55,105 nucleotides of DNA, from NCBI GenBank assembly GCA_018267475.1, contig JAFDYI010000021.1, positions 1 to 55,105 of the forward strand. Direction: 5' to 3'. Origin of the DNA: Bacteroidota bacterium. Its GTDB lineage: Bacteria; Bacteroidota; Bacteroidia; B-17B0; Aurantibacillaceae. Shown here in pieces: positions 44,066-53,661 of the stretch (position 1 is its first letter; each line of letters opens with the position of its first letter). A program made the position numbers and the translations under genes. The notes under the pieces are model-generated. The model was not told the DNA's origin, searched no databases, and worked only from the letters and a program-made list of their open reading frames with translations.

Positions 44066-45349
44066 TTAATTTCGCTTGCCTACTACCAATTCTATTAAAT
44101 CCTTTTTTTGCCAGTATTTTTGCGCTATTTCTCTTATTTGCTCGGGTGTTGCCTGCTTTACCGCGTTAAAATAGGTTTCGTAATAGTCGTATGATAAGCC
44201 AAACTCCCAAATAGCCCTATACTTATCGGCTAAGGAAAAAGGGCCGTCGATACTTCGTAAAAAATGCCCTAGCATGTAGTTTTTTGCAATTTTTAACTCT
44301 TCGTTGGGTACCAATTGGTTTTGCAGTATATCTATCTCGGTATAAATTTCGCTTAAAGCAGCTTCTGTAACTTCAGAACCTACCTCGGTACTAATATAAA
44401 AATACCCATCATGCACTAATGAGGATAAGCCCGATCCAATGCCGTACGTATAGCCTTTATCTTCTCTGATATTGGCCATAAGGCGCGAACCAAAATAACC
44501 TCCTAAAATAGTATTGGCTATTTGAAATAAAAAATAATCGGGGTGCCTTTTGTTGAATAGGCGCCGCCCAATACGAATGGCCGATTGCACCGCCTCTTTT
44601 TTTTCTAAAAAGTGAATAGTTTGTGTGGTGCCTTGCGCTTCCGGGTATTTTTTTAAAATATCAGAAGGAGCCCCCCATGCTTCTTTTCCAAAATGTGTGT
44701 TTAGCAAATCTTTTAAATTGGCAGGCAGCTTGCCTGCAACTAATAAGGTACAGTGAGCGTGTGTATAGTGCTTTCGGTAGAAGGCATTAATTTTTTCGCG
44801 GGGGGTATTGGAAAAATCTTCAAGAGTTACTTCCAGCCCGTACGGATGTTTTTTTCCAAATAGCAAGCCGCCAAACTCGCGCTGTGCCAGGGTGCTTACT
44901 TTTTGCGAAAGGGTTAGAAATTTTTGTTTTTTATTAGTAAGGTGGGTGTTTATTTCTTCTTGAGGGTAGCTAGCGTTTTTTATAATATCTTCTACATACA
45001 CTAAGGTGCTTGCCAAGTGTTTGTTAAGAGAAAAAAGAGATAAATAGGCGTAATCTTGCCCAACCGAGGTTTCAAAAAAAGAGCCATAAAAGTCAATCCC
45101 TTCTGATAATTGGTTGGCGTTGTAGGTAGCGGTGCCATTTTCTATTAAAGACGATGCGGCCCCTGCAATTAAAGGGGCATCTTGATAGTATATGCCGGCT
45201 CTAAAAATAAATTCGATACGGGTTATATCCTGACTGCCGGCGTTAATAGTATGTACGGGTATGCCGTTGTCCAACACAAAATGTTCGGCCTGCTGAATAG
45301 GAATGGCATCAATGGTTTTAAAATCGGGAGCTTGTGTTCGGTTTAGCAT
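44066..45349 (-). CDS. M16-family peptidase-like protein, non-catalytic subunit
   Basis: A 427-residue M16 (pitrilysin-type) protein. It keeps the family's two-repeat fold: HFVLDNGIPVHTINAG, ASSLIENGTATYNANQLSE, a YTHAHCTLLVAGKLP stretch and the RLMANIREDKGYTYGIGSG block near residue 300. The zinc motif HxxEH is absent; its place is taken by AGAASSLIENG. In bacterial M16 pairs such a subunit assists an active partner. That partner is encoded 6 bp upstream in the same operon. No signal peptide is seen. Confidence 0.9.
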   Translation of the reverse strand: MLNRTQAPDFKTIDAIPIQQAEHFVLDNGIPVHTINAGSQDITRIEFIFRAGIYYQDAPLIAGAASSLIENGTATYNANQLSEGIDFYGSFFETSVGQDYAYLSLFSLNKHLASTLVYVEDIIKNASYPQEEINTHLTNKKQKFLTLSQKVSTLAQREFGGLLFGKKHPYGLEVTLEDFSNTPREKINAFYRKHYTHAHCTLLVAGKLPANLKDLLNTHFGKEAWGAPSDILKKYPEAQGTTQTIHFLEKKEAVQSAIRIGRRLFNKRHPDYFLFQIANTILGGYFGSRLMANIREDKGYTYGIGSGLSSLVHDGYFYISTEVGSEVTEAALSEIYTEIDILQNQLVPNEELKIAKNYMLGHFLRSIDGPFSLADKYRAIWEFGLSYDYYETYFNAVKQATPEQIREIAQKYWQKKDLIELVVGKRN

Positions 45350-45355
45350 ATTTTT

Positions 45356-46594
45356 TTAGTTCTTTTTTAAATAATAAAGTGTGGAGCAATTCTCTTTCTG
45401 AAAAATTTGGTTGGCTGCTTTTTTAATATCCTGAGCTGTAATTTTTTGATATTTTTGAGATTCTTGGTTAATCAAATCGGCATCGCCCAGAAGCTCTGAT
45501 ATAGCTAAGTTGGTAGCTTTATTTAACACGTCGGCTTCCGAAAAAAGCAAGGCTGATTCGGTTTTGTTTTTGCATTTTTGCAGTTCGTCTTCGCTTACTA
45601 AAATCGTTTTTATTTTGTGTAACTCTTCTTCAATACCTTGTTCGGCTTGCTCTACAGAAATACCCTCGCTTAGCTTGCCGGATATCACAAACAGTCCTTT
45701 ATCCATATCGCCCATTACATACGCCGATATGTCTGAAAATAGTTTTTTGTCTTTCACTAATTCTTTATATAGGCGCGAGGAGTTTCCTCTTGATAAAATA
45801 TCGGATAGCATATCGGTGGCATGGTATTCTTCGTCTATACGGGCGCACATGTGGTAAGCTTTGTATAAGGCATTTTGAGGTACGTCTCTATACACGGTAA
45901 GGCTGCGTTCTTCTGTTTGTATAGGTTCTTGAGGCAGCTTGTGTATGGTTTTTGCTCCTGCTTCAATAGGCTCAAACCATTTTTTTGCTAAGTGCAGCAC
46001 GGTTTCTTTTTCTACATTTCCGGCTACTACTAAAATGGCGTTAGCAGGGCAATAATGTTGTTTAAAAAAAGCTTTCACATCGCTCATCACCGCATTTTCT
46101 ATATGCGAAATTTCTTTTCCAATAGTGCTCCATTTGTAAGGATGCGTTTGGTAAGCTAGTGGGCGCAGCAGCAGCCATACATCGCCGTAGGGTTGATTCA
46201 GGTAGCGTTGTTTAAACTCTTCAATTACCACATTGCGTTGTACCTCTAAACTTTTATCGGTAAAGGCAAGGCTTAGCATACGGTCGCTCTCTAACCAGAA
46301 AGCAGTTTCTAAATTATCGGCTGGCACGGTACAGTAATAATTGGTAATGTCGTTGGTGGTAAAGGCGTTGTTTTCTCCGCCTACTAATTGCAGAGGCTCG
46401 TCGTAGCTGGGTATGTTTATGCTGCCCCCAAACATAAGGTGTTCAAACAAATGGGCAAAACCGGTTTTGTTTTCATTTTCATCGCGCGCCCCTACATTGT
46501 ATAAAATGTTTACACAGGCCATGGGCGTGCTTGTATCTTTATGAATGATAAGGGTAAGGTTGTTTTTTAAAATAATTTTTTCAAATTCAATCAT
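45356..46594 (-). CDS. M16-family zinc metallopeptidase, catalytic subunit
   Basis: A 412-residue M16 peptidase with the inverted zinc motif HLFEH at residues 48-52 in GFAHLFEHLMF. A downstream glutamate in the VIEEFKQRYLNQPYGD region likely completes the site. The second-repeat region includes MLSDILSRGNSSRLYKELV. It lacks a signal peptide. It forms a heterodimer-type pair with the inactive subunit that follows after 6 bp. Its ATG overlaps the stop of a candidate 46-codon upstream gene (ATGA). Confidence 0.93.
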   Translation of the reverse strand: MIEFEKIILKNNLTLIIHKDTSTPMACVNILYNVGARDENENKTGFAHLFEHLMFGGSINIPSYDEPLQLVGGENNAFTTNDITNYYCTVPADNLETAFWLESDRMLSLAFTDKSLEVQRNVVIEEFKQRYLNQPYGDVWLLLRPLAYQTHPYKWSTIGKEISHIENAVMSDVKAFFKQHYCPANAILVVAGNVEKETVLHLAKKWFEPIEAGAKTIHKLPQEPIQTEERSLTVYRDVPQNALYKAYHMCARIDEEYHATDMLSDILSRGNSSRLYKELVKDKKLFSDISAYVMGDMDKGLFVISGKLSEGISVEQAEQGIEEELHKIKTILVSEDELQKCKNKTESALLFSEADVLNKATNLAISELLGDADLINQESQKYQKITAQDIKKAANQIFQKENCSTLYYLKKN

Positions 46595-46731
46595 GCGAGG
46601 GTACTATTTTTTTTTAATGATAGCGGGGTTCTTTTAAGAAGATAGATGTTTAAGGTGTTTTTTACTACGTAATTTTCTTGCTCATATTTAAAAATAAAAA
46701 CACAGAAAAGGATAGAGAATAATTTCAACAT
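46591..46731 (-). CDS. Candidate 46-residue hydrophobic peptide upstream of the M16 operon
   Basis: An ATG at 46731 opens a 46-codon frame whose TGA overlaps the M16 start as ATGA. The peptide begins with a hydrophobic stretch (MLKLFSILFCVFIFKYEQEN) and ends basic. A near-consensus box TATCTTTA lies ~17-24 nt upstream on the minus strand. It may be a real small membrane peptide, a translation-coupling leader, or chance. Only the overlap and the promoter-like box support it. Confidence 0.35.
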   Translation of the reverse strand: MLKLFSILFCVFIFKYEQENYVVKNTLNIYLLKRTPLSLKKNSTLA

Positions 46732-46913
46732 ATTTTTTGCGAGGTAAAGATACACAATATCTATAAGCACGTGATGTTAAGCTGTGTTTTTAGTGCAGCC
46801 TTTGTTGCTGTATTTCGTAAAACAGGGTATATACCCACTATAGTTTCTATATTTGGGTTGCAAATACGCCCCGTATTTATTTTTAATGAGGGCTATTAAA
46901 ATAATAGCTACTT
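46595..46913. other. Intergenic region between the M16 operon and rodA
   Basis: This 319-bp divergent region has no gene beyond the 46-codon candidate at 46591-46731. It holds the rodA promoter box at its right end. I see no RNA structure or repeat of note; it is AT-rich with ordinary short inverted repeats. Confidence 0.6.
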
Positions 46914-46916
46914 TTG
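46909..46916 (+). promoter_or_regulatory. -7 box TACTTTTG of rodA
   Basis: An exact TAnnTTTG match with 6 nt before the ATG at 46923; it excludes the in-frame TTG at 46914. Confidence 0.62.
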
Positions 46917-46922
46917 CTTGAT

Positions 46923-48227
46923 ATGAGCAGTCGCAATAGCTACAACCCCTTTGCCAATGTGGATAAGATTTGTTTGCTGTTGTATTTTTTATTGGTTTTT
47001 ATGGGCTGGCTTAATATATATGCGGCCGTTTATAACGAAGACCACAAAAACATTTTTGATTTATCACAAAAATACGGCAAACAACTTATATGGATAGGAA
47101 GCGCCTCTATATTAGGGCTTTTTATTTTGTTGATAGATGCTGATTTTTACACCGTATTTGCGTATTTTTTTTATGCTTTTTTCTTGTTGCTGTGTATAGC
47201 GGTTCCTTTTTTAGGAAGAGAGGTAAAGGGCAGCCGCTCTTGGTTTCGTTTGGGCGATTTTGGCATTCAGCCTGCCGAGTTTATGAAGTTTGCGGCTAAT
47301 CTGGCTCTTGCTAAATTTTTAAGTAATACCAATCTTCAAATAGAGCAACGCTCCTTCGGCTTCCAAGGTTTTTTAAAAAAATATAGAAGCACTATTATCG
47401 CTTTGGTTATTATTGGACTTCCTTTGCTTATCATAAAAAAATTACAAGATGAAACGGGCTTGGCTATTGTGTTTGCGGCCTTTGTTTTTTCTTTGTATCG
47501 CGAGGGACTTTCTATTAATTATTTATTATTTGGCTTTGCTGCTACGGTGCTTTTTGTGTTGGCTTTGTTGGTGGATAATACGCATTTGTTTATGGCAATA
47601 GGTGCCATCGCTATATTAATGTTGCTGTTTATACGTCGTAATAAAAAAAATATCTTTTTGTTGGTGCTGATGAGTTTGCTGGCTTGTGGCATTGTAAAAG
47701 GTACTTCTACCATGTATCAAAAATTAGAAGAGCATCAAAAAATACGTATTGATGTGTTGCTGGGGCGGGGCTCTATCAACTTAAAAAAAGAAGGTTACAA
47801 TGTTAATCAGGCTAAAATTGCTATTGGCAGCGGCGGCTTTTTAGGGAAAGGCTATTTGCAAGGCACACAAACTAAGTATGATTTTGTACCGGAACAGGAT
47901 ACCGATTTTATTTTTTGCACGGTGGGCGAGGAGTGGGGCTTTTTAGGAAGCTCTTTTGTTATTGTATTGCAACTTTTTTTAATTTTAAAAGTAATTATCA
48001 TGGCCGAACGGCAGCGCTCTGACTTTAGCCGTATTTATGGTTATGGCGTAGCCTCTATTTTATTTTTTCACCTGGCTATTAACGTGGGTATGACTATTGG
48101 CTTAGTGCCGGTTATTGGCATTCCACTGCCTTTTTTTAGCTATGGAGGATCTTCCTTATGGTCATTCACTATTCTTCTTTTTATTTTTATAAAATTAGAC
48201 GCGAACCGACTTAGTATTTTAAGATAG
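46923..48227 (+). CDS. rodA: Rod-shape determining protein RodA (SEDS glycosyltransferase)
   Basis: A 434-residue polytopic membrane protein of the SEDS family that polymerises peptidoglycan during cell elongation together with a class B PBP. It has GSRSWFRLGDFGIQPAEFMKF, the catalytic-loop region with FVPEQDTDFIFCTVGEEWGF, and the terminal GIPLPFFSYGGSSLW. About ten membrane segments are visible. The genes for its usual partners (mreBCD, pbp2) are not in this window; in many Bacteroidota rodA ends that cluster, but here it stands alone. RodA is favoured over FtsW by these motifs and length. Confidence 0.9.
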   Translation: MSSRNSYNPFANVDKICLLLYFLLVFMGWLNIYAAVYNEDHKNIFDLSQKYGKQLIWIGSASILGLFILLIDADFYTVFAYFFYAFFLLLCIAVPFLGREVKGSRSWFRLGDFGIQPAEFMKFAANLALAKFLSNTNLQIEQRSFGFQGFLKKYRSTIIALVIIGLPLLIIKKLQDETGLAIVFAAFVFSLYREGLSINYLLFGFAATVLFVLALLVDNTHLFMAIGAIAILMLLFIRRNKKNIFLLVLMSLLACGIVKGTSTMYQKLEEHQKIRIDVLLGRGSINLKKEGYNVNQAKIAIGSGGFLGKGYLQGTQTKYDFVPEQDTDFIFCTVGEEWGFLGSSFVIVLQLFLILKVIIMAERQRSDFSRIYGYGVASILFFHLAINVGMTIGLVPVIGIPLPFFSYGGSSLWSFTILLFIFIKLDANRLSILR

Positions 48228-48257
48228 TACCTTGCTTCTTGTTAGAAACGACCGCAT

Positions 48258-48295
48258 AAAAAAGGCCGCTTTGTTAAGCAGCCCTTTTCTTTTTT
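48258..48295. terminator. Terminator between rodA and nrdA
   Basis: An imperfect hairpin AAAAGGC-c-GCTT-tgtt-AAGC-a-GCC-c-TTTT followed by a T-rich run on the plus strand. It lies 31 bp after rodA and 15 bp from the end of the convergent nrdA. Confidence 0.65.
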
Positions 48296-48309
48296 TAGTG
48301 TAAATAGTA

Positions 48310-50733
48310 TTACGAACCACAAGAATCGCAAGCATCTGGGTTATCTAACGAGCAGGTTAGCTGTGCTTGTTTTTCTTCTTCCGATAGTTCTTTTGTTTGT
48401 CCGCGCTCTACCAGCAGTTGGTCTTCGTTTCCTAGTACAGTAGCATTTTCTTTCTCAAGCAGGGCGCTTTGATCCACTGTAAATTTAATGGCATCGGCAG
48501 CGGCTTTGGTACGTAGATAGTACATACCTGTTTTTAAACCTCGTTTCCAAGCGTGGAAATGAGCCGAGCTGAGCTTCGCAAAGTTAGCATCTTGTATGAA
48601 TAGGTTTAAGGATTGAGATTGGTCTATATAGGCGCCGCGGTCGGCAGCCATATCAATAAGGGTACGTTGTTTTATTTCCCAAACGGTTTTATAAATGGCT
48701 TTTATGTTTTCGGGTATTTCGGCAATGTTTTGTATGGAACCATTTTCGGCAATGATTTTGTTTTTTAAGGTATCGTTCCATAAGCCTAATCGTACTAAAT
48801 CTTTTAGCAGGTGTTTGTTTACTACTACAAACTCGCCGCTTAGTACCCTGCGTGAGTATATGTTTGACGTGTAGGGCTCAAAACATTCGTTGTTTCCTAA
48901 TATCTGTGAGGTAGAGGCGGTAGGCATAGGTGCCATAAGCAGGGAGTTGCGTACGCCGTATTTTTTTATTTCTTCACGCAGCACGTCCCATTCCCAACGG
49001 GTGCTGGGTGTTACGTTCCACATATCTTGCTGAAAAATGCCTTGGCTTATGGGCGAGCCGGCGTAAGTTTCGTAGGGGCCATCTATTTTTGCTAAGTCTT
49101 TACTGGCTGTAAGGGCGGCATAGTATATGGTTTCAAAAATTTCGCTGTTTAGCTTACGGGCTTCTTCGCTATCAAAGGGGTAGCGCATTAAAATAAAGGC
49201 ATCGGCCAGGCCTTGCACTCCTAAGCCTACGGGGCGGTGGCGCATATTGCTGTTGCGGGCTTCGGGTATGGGGTAGTAGTTTCTATCAATTACTTTGTTT
49301 AGGTTTTTGGTAGCTACGTAGGTAATGTCAAATAATTTTTGGTGGTCAAATTCTCCTTTTTCGGCATTTACAAAACGAGGCAGTGCTATAGAGGCTAAGT
49401 TGCACACCGCTACTTCATCGGCGCTGGTGTATTCAATAATCTCGGTGCATAGGTTAGATGATTTTATGGTACCTAAGTTTTGTTGGTTTGATTTGGCGTT
49501 GGCCGAGTCTTTGAATAGCATGTAGGGGTTTCCGGTTTCTATTTGCGATTCGATGATGGCAGCCCATAGTTCGCGTGCGGGTATTTGGCGGCGGTAGCGT
49601 CCTTCGGCTTCGTACTGGGTGTACAATGTTTCAAAGGCTTGGCTGTGGCAGTCGCTTAGGCCGGGGCACTCGTTGGGGCACATCAGGCTCCACATACCTT
49701 GTTCTTCTACTCGTTTCATAAATAAATCGGGTATCCATAGGGCGGTGAACAAGTCGCGGGCGCGCATTTCTTCTTTGCCGTGGTTTTTGCGAATATCTAA
49801 GAAGGTGTAAATATCATCGTGCCAGGGTTCTAAATACACGGCAATAGATCCTTTTCTTTTTCCTCCGCCTTGATCCACGTAGCGAGCAGTTTCGTTAAAT
49901 ACTTTTAGCATGGGTATGATGCCGTTGGAGGTGCCGTTGGTTCCTTTTATATACGAACCGGTGGCGCGCACATTGTGTATGTTTAGCCCAATACCTCCGG
50001 CGCTTTGCGAAATTTTAGCACATTGTTTTAGGGTGTTGTATATGCCGTCAATGCTATCGTCTTGCATTTGCAGTAGGAAACAAGAACTCATTTGAGGCTT
50101 GGGTGTGCCGGCATTAAATAAGGTAGGGGTGGCGTGTGTAAACCAGCGCTCGCTCATAAGGGTATAAGTTTCAATAGCGGAGGCAATATCTTCTTTGTGA
50201 ATGCCTATGGCTACGCGCATAATCATGTGTTGCGGGCGTTCGGCTATTTTGCCGTTCATCTTTAGCAGGTATGAGCGCTCTAGGGTTTTAAAACCAAAAT
50301 AGTCGTAACCAAAATCGCGATCGTATATAATAGAGGAGTCCAGTTGTTGGGCGTGCTCTTGTATAATTTCATATACATCGTCGGCAATAAGCTGGGCGCG
50401 TTGATTGGTTTTGGGATCTACGTATTGGTATAAGTCGTGCATGGTTTTTGAAAACGACTTTGTGGTGTTTTTGTGTAAGTTAGAAACGGCTATACGGCTT
50501 GCCAGTACTGCATAATCGGGGTGGTTGGTAGTAAGTGAAGCGGCTGTTTCGGCTGCCAGGTTATCTAGCTGTGTGGTGGTAACGCCGTCAAATAAACCTT
50601 CAATTACCTTCATGGCTACTTTAATGGCTTCTACGTGGGTGGGTTCTAAGCCGTAGCATAGTTTTTGAATGCGTGCGGTAATCTTGTCAAATTTTACCGT
50701 TTCTCTGGTGCCGTCTCTTTTTATTACAAACAT
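48310..50733 (-). CDS. nrdA: Ribonucleoside-diphosphate reductase, alpha subunit (class Ia)
   Basis: An 807-residue catalytic subunit that reduces ribonucleotides to deoxyribonucleotides. The N-terminal ATP-cone ([18 protein letters not shown]) is the allosteric activity site. Catalytic features are the redox cysteine in [12 protein letters not shown] near residue 217, the N-x-C-x-E triad in SSNLCTEII near 427, and [20 protein letters not shown]. The C-terminus ends in CDSCGS, the swinging cysteine pair that accepts electrons from thioredoxin. It follows nrdB on the same strand after a 197-bp spacer that contains a hairpin. Confidence 0.96.
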   Translation of the reverse strand: MFVIKRDGTRETVKFDKITARIQKLCYGLEPTHVEAIKVAMKVIEGLFDGVTTTQLDNLAAETAASLTTNHPDYAVLASRIAVSNLHKNTTKSFSKTMHDLYQYVDPKTNQRAQLIADDVYEIIQEHAQQLDSSIIYDRDFGYDYFGFKTLERSYLLKMNGKIAERPQHMIMRVAIGIHKEDIASAIETYTLMSERWFTHATPTLFNAGTPKPQMSSCFLLQMQDDSIDGIYNTLKQCAKISQSAGGIGLNIHNVRATGSYIKGTNGTSNGIIPMLKVFNETARYVDQGGGKRKGSIAVYLEPWHDDIYTFLDIRKNHGKEEMRARDLFTALWIPDLFMKRVEEQGMWSLMCPNECPGLSDCHSQAFETLYTQYEAEGRYRRQIPARELWAAIIESQIETGNPYMLFKDSANAKSNQQNLGTIKSSNLCTEIIEYTSADEVAVCNLASIALPRFVNAEKGEFDHQKLFDITYVATKNLNKVIDRNYYPIPEARNSNMRHRPVGLGVQGLADAFILMRYPFDSEEARKLNSEIFETIYYAALTASKDLAKIDGPYETYAGSPISQGIFQQDMWNVTPSTRWEWDVLREEIKKYGVRNSLLMAPMPTASTSQILGNNECFEPYTSNIYSRRVLSGEFVVVNKHLLKDLVRLGLWNDTLKNKIIAENGSIQNIAEIPENIKAIYKTVWEIKQRTLIDMAADRGAYIDQSQSLNLFIQDANFAKLSSAHFHAWKRGLKTGMYYLRTKAAADAIKFTVDQSALLEKENATVLGNEDQLLVERGQTKELSEEEKQAQLTCSLDNPDACDSCGS

Positions 50734-50882
50734 ACTGGAAGTTTTTTTTGGTTTTAATAGGTTTATTTTGGTCTATGCAAATTACAATTTGATGGTCTTT
50801 ATTTTTAGTGTTTTTTTTATTTTAATTAACAATGTGCGTTTCATTTCTTTAGTTATCTGATTTTCAAAAGGTTAAAATCCCC

Positions 50883-50900
50883 ATACGAAGTTTTTTCTTC
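50883..50900 (-). terminator. Hairpin in the nrdB-nrdA spacer
   Basis: ACGAAG-TTTTTT-CTTCGT forms a 6-bp stem with a 6-base loop; CCCC and GGGG flank it and could extend a larger fold. It lies ~30-50 bp after the nrdB stop. It may end or attenuate the nrdB transcript before nrdA. Confidence 0.4.
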
Positions 50901-50930
50901 GTTATACGCTTTTTTTAGGGGTATTAGCCT

Positions 50931-51905
50931 TTAAAAGTCTTCGTCTAAATTAAAATTATTGTTGTCGGTTTTGCTTTTGGTGGCAACCCCTGCTTTTTGA
51001 TATTCGGCCACGCGTTTTTCAAAAAAGTTGGTTTTGCCTTGTAGCGATATCATTTCCATAAACGGAAAGGGGTTTGAAGCGTTGTAGTATTTGGGGCAAC
51101 CCAAGGATACAAGCAGGCGGTCGGCTACAAATTCAATGTATTGACACATCAGGTCGGCGTTCATTCCTATAAGGCGTACGGGTATAGCATCTGATACAAA
51201 TTCTTTTTCTATGCTTACGGCATTGGTAATAATTTCGGTTATTTTGGCAACCGATACTTTGTTTACTAATTGGCTGTGCAGCAGGCAAGCAAAATCGCAG
51301 TGCAGGCCTTCATCACGACTAATCAGCTCGTTGCTAAAGCTTAGGCCGGGCATTAAGCCGCGTTTTTTGAGCCAAAAAATAGAGCAAAAAGAGCCTGAAA
51401 AAAAGATGCCTTCTACGGCAGCAAAGGCTATCAGGCGTTCGGCAAAACTTCCGTTGTTTATCCACTTTAAGGCCCATTCGGCTTTTTTGCCTACGCAGGG
51501 CACGGTATCAATAGCGTGAAACAGTTTGTCTTTTTCGGCGGGGTCTTTTATATAAGTATCTATTAGTAAAGAGTAGGTTTCGGAGTGAATGTTTTCCATC
51601 ATTACTTGAAAGCCATAAAAGCAGCGGGCTTCGGGGTATTGCACTTCGTTTAAAAAGTTGATGGCTAAGTTTTCGTTTACAATACCATCGCTGGCAGCAA
51701 AAAAGGCTAAGACGTGTTTTATAAAATGCTTTTCGTCTGCATTTAGTTTGGTTTCCCAATCTTGTATATCCGAGGCAAGGTCAATTTCTTCGGCAGTCCA
51801 AAAGCTGGCTTCGGCTTTTTTATACATATCCCAAATATCTTTATGTTTTATAGGGAACAGTACAAAGCGGTTTTTGTTTTCGATTAATAAGGGTTCTTGT
51901 TTCAT
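50931..51905 (-). CDS. nrdB: Ribonucleoside-diphosphate reductase, beta subunit (class Ia)
   Basis: A 324-residue di-iron subunit carrying the tyrosyl radical. It closely follows the eukaryote-like R2 pattern: D42 in WTAEEIDL, E104 and H107 in ENIHSE, the radical tyrosine Y111 ([10 protein letters not shown]), E in [10 protein letters not shown], and ExxH in [10 protein letters not shown]. The C-terminal acidic tail (FNLDEDF) is the peptide that docks onto the alpha subunit. It is transcribed ahead of nrdA. Confidence 0.96.
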   Translation of the reverse strand: MKQEPLLIENKNRFVLFPIKHKDIWDMYKKAEASFWTAEEIDLASDIQDWETKLNADEKHFIKHVLAFFAASDGIVNENLAINFLNEVQYPEARCFYGFQVMMENIHSETYSLLIDTYIKDPAEKDKLFHAIDTVPCVGKKAEWALKWINNGSFAERLIAFAAVEGIFFSGSFCSIFWLKKRGLMPGLSFSNELISRDEGLHCDFACLLHSQLVNKVSVAKITEIITNAVSIEKEFVSDAIPVRLIGMNADLMCQYIEFVADRLLVSLGCPKYYNASNPFPFMEMISLQGKTNFFEKRVAEYQKAGVATKSKTDNNNFNLDEDF

Positions 51906-52217
51906 AGTATTATATATATAGTGGTGTTATACGGGTTCTTTTTTTGTGTTTACAAAACAAGTTTAAAAAAACTGGTGCGCAAAAAAAAACCATTAACACT
52001 TTGTACACACTTTTAAACAGCAAACATTTGTTTAGGCGGCTAAGTACTCTGATTTACAAAAGGTTGCTTCATTTCTGAAAAAATATAAAAACTATTTTAA
52101 AAAGCTATTGCACGTTTGATATAAAATAATATGAGGTTTGTTTTTTTAAGCCTGAGCGGCCTTTAAACTTATTGGTACAGCACTATTTTATCTTGCTTTA
52201 TGTGAGTGCTATCAGGG
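51906..52217. other. Intergenic region upstream of nrdB
   Basis: This 312-bp stretch holds no ORF I can support. Near nrdB is an alternating TATATATATA run (51911-51920). Its minus-strand reading, CCACTATATATATAATAC, resembles only the left half of an NrdR box, so regulation by NrdR is possible but weakly supported. Farther out lie an ACACTTTGTACACACTTTT stretch and AT-rich DNA. The last ~80 bp follow the minus-strand barrel-like gene and show no clear terminator. Confidence 0.5.
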
Positions 52218-52838
52218 TTATTTCCTTTTGTCTATTATTCCAAATTTAAAACTAATTCCAGAGCAAGGCCAAATTGGGTTAAAAGTATAATGAGTATTAA
52301 AACGAGAATAAAAACAGTTTACAGACACATATACGTCCATGTGTTTGTTTACTATATATTTTAGCCCAATTTTACCCGTGTAAGCTAAATCAAAAGATTT
52401 CTCGAATGTGTTTGTCCCATATTTACTAATAGCGGCATAGGAATCTTGATTATATAATTTTAAATAATCATTTTGATTACTTGCGCCAGAGGGGAAAGGA
52501 TTGGTTCCGATTACCCCAACAATCCCGACCCCTGCTATTAATTTTACTCTGCTTTTACCTATATATAAAGTATAATCAAGCGGCATTAAAACCCTATTAA
52601 ACCCTCCAATTGGAGGAAAGCCAAGCCCTAATTTTGCGCTATGATATAAGTATTTTTTTACGAAAAAAATACGCTCATAATTTAAGGAATACACAAGTCC
52701 GGCTCCGCCTAATTCAAGGGAGATGTTATTGTGGGGTACATATTTTTTATTGACGCATAATGTGTCTTGTGCCTTGGCATTAAAAACAAAATAAAAACTG
52801 CTTAGAATACAAACAAGTTTGATTGTTTTTTTTCTCAT
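52218..52838 (-). CDS. Secreted outer-membrane-barrel-like protein of unknown function
   Basis: A 206-residue protein with a signal peptide (MRKKTIKLVCILSSFYFVF..KAQ) and alternating beta-strand patterns (ISLELGGAGLVYSLNYERIFF, VKLIAGVGIVGV, GLKYIVNKHMDVYVSVNC). This resembles a small outer-membrane beta-barrel. The final strand ends in FKFGIIDKRK. It is the last gene of the four-gene minus-strand cassette, 3 bp after the lipoprotein gene. The specific function is unknown. Confidence 0.75.
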   Translation of the reverse strand: MRKKTIKLVCILSSFYFVFNAKAQDTLCVNKKYVPHNNISLELGGAGLVYSLNYERIFFVKKYLYHSAKLGLGFPPIGGFNRVLMPLDYTLYIGKSRVKLIAGVGIVGVIGTNPFPSGASNQNDYLKLYNQDSYAAISKYGTNTFEKSFDLAYTGKIGLKYIVNKHMDVYVSVNCFYSRFNTHYTFNPIWPCSGISFKFGIIDKRK

Positions 52839-52841
52839 ATT

Positions 52842-53615
52842 TTACTTAATGTAAACTTGTTTAGTGGCTTGATAAAAAATGGGAAAACAAAACCGTTTTC
52901 CTCCAAACATTTGCATATTATTCTTTAAGCAAAAAACACCAATAAACCCTTGCCCTGAAACTAAAGCTGAAAGTTCTGAACTGGAAAAAGAAACAGAGTT
53001 TACCCCTATGTGTAAAGAATGAACAACATCATTTGTACCTCCATCATCTATACCTATTGTTATTTCATCTGCACCATTAATCCCTGTTATTTGCAGCGTG
53101 TTTTGTTGTGATTTGTAAATAGTATCAGGCAATAAAGCATATCCGGTATATGAGGGCATATTATTGGTATTAGTATAGGTAAAAGACGGAATAGAACCCG
53201 ATCCCGTTACAGCCCAAGTGTAGGGTGGATTAACATTATTATTACTTGAGGCAGTATCATGATAGCCAATGGGGTTTGAATTAAACACATAAGGAATGTT
53301 ATTTAGCGAAACCGTACCTCCGAATACCGGAAACGCATTTGATGCTTGATAAATAGGTTGTTGCATAGGGGTAGTTTGAAAGTTTTTAAGATATATTGGG
53401 GAGGAAGTAAAAAAAACATTCCATCCTAATACTGATAAAGAATAAATAGTTGATCCTACTATGTATTGTTGCCCTACAATTTGAAGTTCCCCATAGTGAG
53501 CGGTAGTATCTGTGTTTGGATTGTTGTTATTACTATTAGTAGTTGTGTTTTTCTTACACATGCAAAAAATAAGCATAAGTAAAACGGTTGCGGTTGTATT
53601 AAATATTTTGTTCAT
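52842..53615 (-). CDS. Putative lipoprotein of unknown function
   Basis: A 257-residue exported protein. The leader ends in a lipobox-like LMLIFC, with Cys18 or the nearby Cys20 as the lipid attachment site. An Asn/Thr-rich linker follows (KKNTTTNSNNNNPN), then a beta-rich domain with no motif I recognise. Likely anchored in the outer membrane and surface-exposed or periplasmic. It lies 3 bp before the barrel-like gene and 46 bp after the 99-residue gene. Confidence 0.78.
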   Translation of the reverse strand: MNKIFNTTATVLLMLIFCMCKKNTTTNSNNNNPNTDTTAHYGELQIVGQQYIVGSTIYSLSVLGWNVFFTSSPIYLKNFQTTPMQQPIYQASNAFPVFGGTVSLNNIPYVFNSNPIGYHDTASSNNNVNPPYTWAVTGSGSIPSFTYTNTNNMPSYTGYALLPDTIYKSQQNTLQITGINGADEITIGIDDGGTNDVVHSLHIGVNSVSFSSSELSALVSGQGFIGVFCLKNNMQMFGGKRFCFPIFYQATKQVYIK

Positions 53616-53661
53616 CTTTCTATTCTGCTATTGTTATTATTACTTCCATTTTTATTAAGAA

